A stretch of DNA of 64,000 bases, from the NCBI RefSeq assembly GCF_027943255.1, contig NC_072893.1:37346001-37410000 (forward strand). The letters run 5' to 3'. The translations under genes and the position numbers were made by a program. Positions within the stretch are counted from its first letter, which is position 1; each line of letters starts with the position of its first letter. The DNA comes from Anastrepha obliqua. Taxonomy: Eukaryota > Arthropoda > Insecta > Diptera > Tephritidae. The notes under the pieces were generated by a model. The model did not search any database. It saw only the letters and a program-made list of their open reading frames with translations, and was not told where the DNA came from. This document shows positions 55,780-64,000 of the stretch, piece by piece.

Positions 55780-57410
55780 CAAGGCTGGCAAGAGCTCACA
55801 TGTCTCTCTTAAGGATTTTAGGCCAATAAGTCTCTCATCTTTCTTGCTGATTGACCTACACATAAGAAGCGAAATTCTTCCCCTAAGGATTTTATGCCAA
55901 TCAGCCTTTCATCTGTCTTGCTGAAAACCCTTGAGAGGCTGATTCACCTACACATAAGAAGCAAAATTCCTCGGGGGCTTTTGTCGCATACCCAACATGC
56001 CTACTGTAAAGGCAGATCAGTGGAATCAGCCCTGCACACAATTGTTAAGGATATTGAGGAATCCCTATATCAAAAAGAACTCGCAGTTGGCGCCTTCCTC
56101 GACATTTAGGGGGCTTTTAATAACGTTCTCCTGGAGGCAATCACTAAATCTCTGGGCAAGCTGGGGGTTGGAGCCGACCTTTCCAGGTTCATCTACTGAA
56201 TGCATAGCGATAGAATGGCCGTGACAGAGTGGAGCGGCAGGTGAGCAGGCAGGTGAGCAGGGGCACGCCGCAAGGCGGAGTTCTCTCAGCATTTCTCTGG
56301 ATCATTGTTATCAATGACTTTGTGAAAGAGCAGGTAAGGAGGGGCTGTAGGGTGATTGCCTACGCGGATGATGTGACATTAATTGTTAGAGGAAAGTTTG
56401 TAGATACCCTGTACGATTTAATGCAGGGATATCTGAACTTAGTTGTTTGATGGGCAGCACACTGCGGCTTATCGGTGAATCCTCTTAAGATGGAGCTCGT
56501 CCTTTTCACGAGGAAATATAAAATACCCAGAGCTCAACTCCTTTCTATGGGGGCGCTCCGTTGGTGCTTTCTGACAAGGTGAAGTACCTAGGTCTAATTC
56601 TCTACAGTAAGCTAACGTGGAAGCCCAACATTGAGGAGAGAGTAGGGAAGGCAACAATCGTCTTGTATGGATGCAAGGGCGTAATTGGCAAAAGATGAGG
56701 GCTCTCGCCTAGAGTTGTATTTTGGCTCTATAATACCATAATAAAGCCAATCCTGTTATATGGAGTCGTTGTCTGGTGGAACTCACTGGAGAAGACGACA
56801 TCAGTCAAAAAGCTCGAGATAGTTCAGAAGTCGTGGGCGGCCGCCGTGGCCGAATGGTTTGGTGCGTGACTACCATTCGGAATTCAGAGAACGAACGTCA
56901 GTTTGAATCCCGGTGAAAGATCAAAATATTAAGAAAAAGTTTTTTCTAATAGCGGTCGCCCCTCGGCAGGTAATGGCAAACCTTCGAGGGTATATCTGCC
57001 ATGAAAAAGCTCCTCATAAAAATATCTGCCGTTCGGAGTCGGTTTGAAACTGTAGATCTCTCCATTTGTGGAACAACATCACGACGCACACCACAAATAG
57101 TAGGAGGAGCTCGGCCAAACACCCAAAAAGGGTATACGCGCCAAAAATGGATGGATGGATGGAGTTCAGAAGTCTGCCGTGAGACTCGGAATTACTTCGA
57201 GTCCTTTTTGCGTCAGCTGTATGAGGTGGAATCATTTCAGCACCTGCTCCTCAGCTGCCCAGCTCTCGCGGGACTAAGATTCAAGCATCTTGGTTCTCAC
57301 TTCTTTTCTGCGCCTGCTGATACAGCAGTTATTGAAAACAAAAATCTGATGAACTTCATCATCAGCATAAAGAAGTTAACACAACCGCAGACTAGTCACC
57401 GTTCGTAGTC
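55780..57410 (+). pseudogene. LOA-like LINE split by a SINE
   Basis: A locally repeated start (AGGATTTTAGGCCAATAAGT at 55,814; AGGATTTTATGCCAATCAGC at 55,886) leads to PISLSSVLLKTLERLIHLHI, SHTQHAYCKGRSVESALHTI and AVGAFLDI, where a stop follows the first catalytic Asp. Next are VSRGTPQGGVLSAFLWIIVI, CRVIAYADDVTLIVRGKF (catalytic YADD intact) and, with frame breaks, GLSPRVVFWLYNTIIKPIL. The SINE at 56,833-57,162 interrupts it. The C-terminus resumes as RQLYEVESFQHLLLSCPALA. The RNase H domain seen in relatives is missing. Confidence 0.85.
56833..57162 (+). repeat. complete SINE1 with 12-bp target duplication
   Basis: Best-preserved SINE1 of the window. A box TGGCCGAATGG (56,847), B box GTTTGAATCC (56,901), core TATCTGCCATGAAAAAGCTC and GTTCGGAGTCGG, tail GAGGAGCTCGGCCAAACACC, hairpin ACCCAAAAAGGGT, then ACGCGCCAAAA and a (TGGA)n end. 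Direct repeats AGTTCAGAAGTC lie at 56,821-56,832 and 57,163-57,174, within the host LINE. Confidence 0.95.
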
Positions 57411-58619
57411 CCCAAACACTCAACCTTCCCCTTACCTACCCCTTTCGTCCTTTTTTCCTTCACCTCTTTTCCCCCTCTTGCAATGGTATCACAAAAGTCC
57501 GCAAAAAGGTCAACAGCCTCCTTGGTAGAGGCAGCGTAGTTTCCATCTAAGGGAATTCTAGAGCTGCACTTCCTGGATTATACATATTTTGAATGCAAAT
57601 TTGTGCTATCCCCTTAAGCTAATTTTTTAAACTGTCACCTTCCGTTATTTTTTGACAAAATACACCTTTTTTTTTAAATATTGCAACGCATGCACTAAAG
57701 CAAAAGTTATCTTTAATTTACCTTTGAGTCACTCCCGCTCGCAAGTATAAAGGACTGACTGAGGCAGCAACCCAATTAGTTAAAAATCCATTTAGAAATG
57801 TACATTTTTCAACTAATTAAACTTCTATTTACTCTTTCTGAGTATTTTGCAAAAAAACATTGTTGCTTAAATTTGATTACCTTCATTTCCATATGGCAAC
57901 AAAGCCTTGGTTTTTTCTGCGTAACTAAAATGATAAATGAAACAAAGTAGACAAAGTAAACAAAAAACCGCTGGAGGTGGCCAATTTTATTGCAAAGCAA
58001 ACTAAATAAAACTTTTCTGGTAAACAATTCGCAGAAAGCGCGAAAGTCGACATTTTTTTGCGTCAAAGCATTTGGCGTCACACATACATCAGGCGTCACA
58101 CATACATACATATGCAAGTACATACATATGTGTAGACATGTGTATGTGCACATAGAGTGGGAGTGACGTCTGCATTTGACTTCAACAAAATTTTGAGTAT
58201 TTACAAGTCGACTGACTTCATGCACTCCAAAACAAAAACAAAAAGCAAAAAAGAGAAAAGTCTCGCTTTACCGAAATTATCCTCACAGAATTGTGAAAAC
58301 ACACGGTTTTCGTTTACGTGCTAGATATTTTAAAGCGCTAGCTAATTTAATTCGAATTGCGTCTAAAAAGATTTTAATGACATTTGAGTAAAGAGTAAAG
58401 TGCAAAGTGCAAAGAAATATTTCTAACCAACAAAAAATTGGTTCGGAAGAAACGTCATTTTTGTAGGCAACCACAACAACAAAATATTCTAAAACATTTT
58501 TTGCTATTTAACACAACACGAAATTACGCAGCTAAGTTAAAAAGTTCGCAGACTGCGGAGGGAGAGGTGTGAGATTAAAGTTCTGTTTTTCATTTATTAC
58601 CCTTTAAATCTTTCAATAC
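57411..58619. other. LINE 3' flank and intergenic DNA, no supported gene
   Basis: The first 150 bp may be the 3' untranslated tail of the LOA-like LINE. A short tandem duplication of GGCGTCACACATACAT lies near 58,074-58,105. The 138-codon minus frame at 58,225-57,809 has no recognisable motif and is not called. Confidence 0.45.
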
Positions 58620-59990
58620 AGAGACTTTGTCGTGAACGACACTCCGGTGGACGAGCGTTTCGCAATAATCCGCATTAAAGCGCGATTTTTTAACATCTCG
58701 CTCATTTGCACCTACGCCCCGATGGAAGAGAAGGACGATGTGACCAAAGATTCCTTCTATGGAATGTTCCTATGAGCGCTGCCCCCGCCACGACGTAAAA
58801 ACCGTGCTTGGCGACTTCAACGCCAGGGTGGGCAAGTAGGGAATTTTTGGTCCCACAGTCGGAAAATTCAGCCTGCACAACGAAACATCCTGTAACGGAC
58901 AGAGGCTGATCGACTTCACCGGGGCCCGAAACATGGTAGTCTGCAGCACCAGATACCAGCATAAGAAGATTCACCAAGCCACTTGGCTGTCTCCTGATCG
59001 AAAAACACGAAACCAGATCGATCATGTTGTTATAGATGGAAGACACGCTTCTAGTGTATTAGATGTACGTACGATCCGAGGACCCAATATCGGCTCGGAG
59101 CACTACCTTGTTGAAGCCAAACAAGGCACACGCCTCTGTGCTGCAAAAACGTACAGCTAACTACACAAAGAATGTTCGACATCGAAAATCTGCAATCACA
59201 ACAGACAGCCAGAAGATTCGCCACTCGATTCTCACTCCTGCTCTCAGAGAGTATTGGCCAACAAACCGGCATGAGGAGCTGGTAAGGTGCATGCATCAGC
59301 TCTATGCAAAATATGGTCGCATGAAAGTATGCCTGCCGATTGGAATTTAAGTGGATCTGCCCAATCCATAAGAAGGGCGATCCTGCAATCTGTGCCAATT
59401 ACCGCGGGATTAGTCTTCTAAATATCACCTATAAGGTTCTAGTGGGCGTATTGTGTGAAAGGCTGAAGTCCACCGTCAACCAACTGATTGGACCTTATCA
59501 GTGTGGCTTCAGACCTGTAAAGTCTACCATCGACCAAATATTCTCAATACGCCAAATCCCATGAAAGGAGAATCGACACACACCATCTCTTCGTCAACTT
59601 TAAAGTTGCATTCGACAGTATGAAAAGGATGCCGCAATGTCAGAATTTGGTATCCCCGCAAAACTAATACGGCTTTGCAAGATGACGTTGTTCAACACCA
59701 GCAGAATTGAGAAGAACCTCTCCGAGCAGTTTGATACCAAACGAGGTTTCAGACAGGTGACTCGCTGTCGTGTGACTTCTTTAACCTGATGTTGGAGAGC
59801 ATCGTACGAGCCGCAGAACTTAATCGCCCACGCACAATAATTTATAAGAGCGTACAATTGTTGGCGTATGCCGATGATATTGACATCATCGGCCTTAACA
59901 ACCGCGCCGTTTCCAAACTGGATAAAGAGGCAAAGCGAATGGGTCTGGCGGTGAACGAGGACCATACACTTTTGCTTGAACGAAGGAAAG
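58620..59990 (+). pseudogene. degenerate RTE copy with internal deletions
   Basis: Close relative of 47,835-49,898 but broken. The endonuclease part starts at TPVDERFAIIRIKARFFNIS, has a frameshift near 58,760 and a stop where GDFNARVG is followed by TAG. It continues VVCSTRYQHKKIHQATWLSP and ends near 59,270. A deletion of about 600 bp jumps to HEELVRCMHQL of the reverse transcriptase, then ANYRGISLLNITYKVLVGVL and YQCGFRPVKSTIDQIF. Later YADDIDIIGLNNRAVSKLDK carries the catalytic YADD, which the longer copy lacks. The end at about 59,990 is truncated. Confidence 0.88.
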
Positions 59991-60396
59991 AAAAAAAAAG
60001 TAAAAATTGGAATTTTGGCAGACATTTTTCCAAAAAAATGAAAATTTCGGTCAAATTTGCTTGACATTTTGTTGTTTTTTAAATAGTTGTAATTAAAAAA
60101 AAGAAAATCCTTCGTTCAGGCACGAGTAAATTGTATCTCGAACACCTGTGTAAAATTTTATCAAGATCGCTTGAGTAATTTTCTGAACATTTGAAAACCG
60201 ACTCTGAAAACACGGTTCCGAGAAAAACGCGTTTAAAGTTTTGAGTAACAATAAAAGTGACTTGGAGCGCACACATTCCATAGGCTGTATCTCCGAAACT
60301 ATGACTCGGATCGACTTGAAAATTTAGGATAATATTCTTGATATGTTGTAGAAATCCATAAGCCAAAAAATGATTTTCTGAACCCACGAAACCCAT
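59991..60396. other. non-coding repeat-like block sharing a motif with the TTAA elements
   Basis: Contains GAGAAAAACGCGTTTAAAGT near 60,220, as at 51,014 and (one base different) 50,191. No termini identified, so it may be a fragment of a related non-autonomous element. Confidence 0.4.
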
Positions 60397-60544
60397 GGCA
60401 TTATTTGTGGTAGTGCTTTTGTTAAGCTATATTTTATTAAACAATTTTTAATAACATTTTAAAATTAACGATTTTGAGCGCCCAAAAAATCTATTTGTAT
60501 TCTGACACCATTGTGAATATTTCATTACCGATTATTGCTTTATC

Positions 60545-60839
60545 TGCCAGATGGCAGGGTAAGCGTATATTAGTTTTGATTGAAAGCTGATTGTTGTATA
60601 AATCGCTAGATGGCAGGGCAAGCGGATATTAGTTTTCGGCGAAAGCTGAGTTTTGGATCGGTCGCCAGATGGCAGGGCGAGCGGATATTAGTTTTCGTTG
60701 AAAGCTGAGTATTCGATCGGTCGCCAGATGGCAGGGCAAGCGGATATTAGTTTTGGTTGAAAGCCGATTATTGTATAGATCGCCAGATGGCAGGACAAGC
60801 GGATATGAGTTTGGATTGACAGCTGATTAAAGGATAGAA
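60545..60839. repeat. five tandem 59-bp units in the left arm
   Basis: Units start at 60,545, 60,604, 60,663, 60,722 and 60,781, each with CGCCAGATGGCAGGGCAAGC or a close variant, then GGATATTAGTTTT and AAAGCTGA. The right arm has a single unit near 61,870-61,920. Confidence 0.93.
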
Positions 60840-61038
60840 CAGCTGATTTGTTGATTATTGACGTCATAATTTTATATATAATATGTACATACATATTTTT
60901 GGATCGGAGTAAGAACAGCTGATTTCTGTTCATTTGAAAGGTTGAAAACCGTTGAAGTTAAAGCTATAACAAACGTAGGTGGTAAGTTGTAAAATTTATA
61001 TTACAATAACATTTATTCACATTTCATTACTATCCATA

Positions 61039-61480
61039 GATTACAATTCCTAGAAGGAGGACCTTAAATGCTGAGCGAGAAACGCGTCAAAACGCTAGAC
61101 AGAGTCAAACAACTGAGCAAAGAAATATTAATATACAGCGTTTAAGTCATCGTATGTGTAACCACCGACAAGAACAAAGTCAACAGGCGTTAGATCAGTG
61201 TAGAATGGATTTGCAGCCGTCTTATGTTTTAATATAAGCAGTGATGTGAACGCTAGAAGGACCCACCAAAAGCTTCCAAAAACGTATTGTTGCGGACGCC
61301 TCGGCATTTCGGTAGAACCACATAGCGTTGAGCGTATGGACCAACAATGTCTGTTTTGCACGACGAAACTTTATGCAGATGAGGTTATCGATAGCAGTTC
61401 CTCTATTTGCTGTCACGAAGGGAAAGTGAGTTTGCCACAAATTTCTATAAGTGAAGAATTAAAAATTTTCATCGAACACA
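61039..61480 (+). pseudogene. Helitron-like N-terminal protein fragments
   Basis: After a possible acceptor (CTATCCATAG at 61,038) a frame reads IPRRRTLNAERETRQNARQS, QTTEQRNINIQRLSHRM and EQSQQALDQ, the Arg/Gln-rich repeat style at the start of arthropod Helitron proteins. A second frame (61,246-61,527) reads RMDQQCLFCTTKLYADE, SICCHEGKVSLPQISISEEL, which matches the cysteine-pair motif CxxC...CCxxGKVxLP before the Helitron Rep domain. No Rep or helicase domain is present. Splice phase from the arm exon does not fit exactly, so the link is tentative. Confidence 0.6.
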
Positions 61481-62049
61481 ATGATGCCGTCACAATAATT
61501 TATTTTCACGTCAAATATTGTATTTAAAGAAGTGTTGTCAGAAATGTTTGTATGTGTAATTAGTTTCTTTAATATAAATGTGCAAGCTGCTGTTATATAT
61601 GTATAGAAAAAATAAATGTGTATCTTTGCATAAGTCACAACTATGTTTTGTACTTTGTTACGCCGGGTGCTCACGGGTCCGCCTCTGTAATTGTAATATG
61701 AATTTAACAACTTACCACCTGCGTTTGTAATAGTTTTAACTTCACCGGTATTCAACATTTCAAATGAACAGAAATCAGCTGTTCTTAGTGCCATCCAAAA
61801 ATATGTGTGTATGTACATATATAAAATTGTCATGTCAATAATCAATACATCAGCTGTTTTATCCATTAATCAGCTGTCAATCAAAACTAACATGCGCTTG
61901 CCCTGCCATCTGGCGGATAAAGGAATGAAATATTCACAATGGTTTTATAGTACAAAGTGATTTTTTGGGCACTCAAAATCGTTAATTTTAAATGTTATAA
62001 ATTTTTGAATAAAATATAGCTAAACAAACACGCAACCATCAATAATGCC

Positions 62050-62189
62050 TAATGCGATTGATTATAACTCGATATTTTTTATCGAAAAGTTTGGTAGTTT
62101 TTTAGCGTAAATTTACCTACATTTCATTTACGAGCTATACTTGGTCTTTTTTCCGTGAGTTCAAAAATTCATCACGACCAAGATATGGA
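62050..62189. other. short spacer
   Basis: AT-rich spacer between the long-arm element and a mariner remnant. Confidence 0.4.
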
Positions 62190-63145
62190 ATTAGCTCGTG
62201 AAATTTTTCGCGCGATGATTTATTAAAATTGCGCACTTGGCTTATCGAGGCAGGAGCGCATTGATCACCTTACTTCGGCTTCGACACTTCGAGACACTTA
62301 CACGGTGGTACAAAGAGTTCCAACGTGGCCGTCGATCCTTACAAAATGAATTTTGTGAAGGACAAACACGTCAAAAAACGATTGTTGTGCCAGATGAGAA
62401 ATCGATGTTATGCGTCAATCGACAATGCAAGAACGTCGTGTGACCAATCGCAAGATAGAAGCATTCATGGACTATGTTAGGAATACGAGTATTTGAATGA
62501 ATACTTGGTCACCAAGAACATTTGTTCTCGTTGGTTACCGCATAATTTGGCAATTGCCCAAAAAAGTGTTTAAAGAAAATGTTTAAGAAATTCAGCCGTG
62601 GTGGTTAAAAGCACGCTTGTGACATCATAACAAGTGACACATTTTAAATCTATGCGTATGTGCCGGAGTCAAAACAAACGAGCTTTATTCAACAAAACTT
62701 GTTTGCGAAAGAAGCATCTCAAAGCAAATGGTCGCCTGGTTTTACAGAAAAATATGGTCATGTCTCAGCGGTACCACTGAGAAACTTAAAATTATCCATT
62801 CTGAGTGGAACAGAATCATTTTGTGTCAAAAGTTTTCAGCGAATTAAGCAACATCAACCGCAACATCAGCAATGCAATGCAATCTCTCACGTATCGACTT
62901 ACACCAGGGAGTTTTTGAGAATTGAAAATATTGAATTATCATCTGCCTTACAGCCATGCTTTAGCATCTAATGATTTCTCTTTGCTCCCGAACAGCAAAA
63001 ATAAATAGCGAGGTCACCGCTTGAAGAAGCTGTTGAAACCTCTAAACAAATCGTTTTATATCTATCCACTTCTAAGCGGCTAAAGTACTTTGAAGATGCG
63101 TCCGGAAGTTTATTGACTTCCAAGGAGAATATTTTAAAATACAGT
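62190..63145 (+). pseudogene. decayed mariner transposase
   Basis: With many frame breaks: MELAREIFRAMIYYN, LSRQERIDHLTSAS, TRWYKEFQRGRRSLQNEF and IVVPDEKS (helix-turn-helix part). Then YVPESKQTSF, SQSKWSPGFTEKYGHVSAVP (catalytic domain) and YTREFLRIENIELSS, ending near KYFEDASGSLL. Known relatives have DESWIYAYEPESKQ and PPYSPDLAPNDFFLF at these places; here they are destroyed. No termini found. Confidence 0.7.
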
Positions 63146-63318
63146 AAAGTCATTTTCATTATTATATTACTTTCCATTATTGGGCGCAGCATGTAAAAGA
63201 CAATCTTCATATTATCATCAATATTTTCTACAGCATAAAAAGAGGGCTGGCGGTCGTTTCTTTATATTTTTCTAACTTTACAAAAAAAATGAAAATTGAC
63301 GATAAGTATATGAGTAAG

Positions 63319-64000
63319 TTATCTACGTGATGTTGCATATGAATATACTTTAAAGTGAATTTTGTTAGAATGGAAGTCCAAAATAAACAAGACTGAGCTA
63401 CAACAGAAACGACAGGACAGAACAAATTCTGATAACTTCGAGTTTATTTTTTCAAAATAGTCCTTACTGGCCTCGACACTCTGTTTTGCGCGATCTAAAA
63501 GCTTTTCGAAAGAGTTGACCGGAATGTCCTTCAGGAGGTTGATACAATCCTTTTGGACAGCTTCTACACTGCAACGGTTTCCATTCATAGCAAATGCAAA
63601 TTTCCAAATAGGTAGAAGCCACAGGGACACAGGGAACCATGTCAGGCGAGTATAGTGAGTGATTGATGGTTAAAATGTGATTTCTAGTCAAAAAATCAGT
63701 CACAAGAGTGGATCGATGAAATGGTGCATTATCATGCAATAAGCGCCAACTTCCTTCTTCGTGGTATTCAGGGAGAATTCGACGAATGCGATGTAACAAA
63801 CGTTTCAAAACGCCAAGGTAGAAAATTGCATTGAGGTTTTGGCCCATTGGCACGAACTCCTTGTGGACAATTCCTTTGGAATCGTAAAAACAAGTGAGCA
63901 TCGACTTGATTTTTGACTTCTCCAAACGCGATTTTTTGGATGGTGGCTCTCCTGTGACGCTCAGTTTCAGGTTCATGTTGAAAACACTAAGTTTTATCAC
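63319..64000 (-). pseudogene. mariner transposase, catalytic half, running off the window
   Basis: The minus-strand frame 64,000-63,464 reads LSVTGEPPSKKSRLEKSKIK, SMLTCFYDSKGIVHKEFVPM, GQNLNAIFYLGVLKRLLHRI, WRLLHDNAPFHRSTLVTDFL (second catalytic Asp in HDN) and NHSLYSPDMVPC (third Asp). A frameshift moves the end to LWLLPIWKFAFAMNGNRC, then VEAVQKDCINLLKDIPVNSF and LLDRAKQSVEASKDYFE. The 5' part lies beyond position 64,000. Frameshifted but otherwise well preserved. Confidence 0.85.

Larger units (their letters stand above)
60397..62049. mobile_element. element with long inverted arms around Helitron-like sequence
   Basis: Left arm 60,397-61,008 and right arm about 61,686-62,049 are inverted copies. 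Both outer ends read GGCATTATT inward and are flanked by T. Arms share AGCTATATTTTATT, AAAATTAACGATTTTGAG, ACCATTGTGAATATTTCATT and, innermost, GGTGGTAAGTTGT and ATTACAAT. The left arm is about 240 bp longer because a 59-bp unit is repeated five times against once in the right arm. Each arm, read inward, can encode TADFCSFE...EVK(A/T)ITN(V/A)G and ends in a good splice donor. The right arm has an ATG (MALRTADFCSFEMLNTGEVK); the left has ATC there. The class of element is uncertain. Confidence 0.72.

Noticed and set aside
57809..58225. 138-codon minus-strand open frame
   Set aside because: No motif; overlaps CATA-type microsatellite sequence.
60545..60839. CRISPR-like array from regular 59-bp spacing
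   Set aside because: Whole 59-bp units are similar with no unique spacers; this is a tandem repeat in an insect transposon.

Overview
The window reads as nuclear DNA of a higher dipteran, probably a tephritid-like fruit fly. It is AT-rich, has short introns with GT-AG borders, and is packed with mariner-family transposons, RTE and RNase H-bearing LINEs, and tRNA-derived SINEs. Species assignment is inference. The only host genes I can support are two members of the microsomal glutathione S-transferase-like family (MAPEG; Drosophila Mgstl), both on the + strand. Gene 1 has exons 2 and 3 at 34,328-34,407 and 34,480-34,729. It has two candidate first exons, 16,078-16,212 and 26,337-26,471, each inside one copy of a segmental duplication (14,911-22,357 and 24,493-30,675). 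Both join in frame to exon 2 and give 154-residue proteins. Gene 2 has exons at 40,579-40,707, 42,454-42,533 and 42,610-42,850 (149 residues). These are four-helix membrane proteins expected to conjugate or peroxidise lipophilic substrates with glutathione in ER or mitochondrial outer membranes. || Layout: 1-9 kb holds LINE fragments, a ~240-bp satellite and a deleted mariner. 9-14.5 kb holds two inverted, decayed copies of a widely amplified arthropod repeat protein around a ~1.4-kb non-coding repeat whose inverted partner lies at 23.4-24.5 kb. 14.9-30.7 kb is the duplicated first-exon region. Copy A carries a SINE and a nearly intact 3.1-kb hAT transposon. Copy B carries a different SINE and a full-length but dead mariner. 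31-34 kb holds minus-strand retroelement debris. 34.3-42.9 kb holds the rest of gene 1 and all of gene 2. 43-64 kb is transposon mosaic: back-to-back mariner-like elements, a TTAA-flanked element split by an RTE that carries 215-bp flanking duplications, a mariner nested in another, LINE and SINE nests, and a 1.65-kb element with long inverted repeats around Helitron-like coding fragments. || The most notable observations are: (1) duplicated alternative first exons of the glutathione transferase gene, with divergence concentrated in the last 42 bp of the exon while both flanks are nearly identical; (2) the long-inverted-repeat element, whose arms each carry what looks like a first coding exon and splice donor; (3) the 3'-truncated RTE between 215-bp direct repeats; and (4) 3'-tail sharing between two SINE families and two RTE families in the same window. 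Identities and alignments were judged by eye, with no database search.
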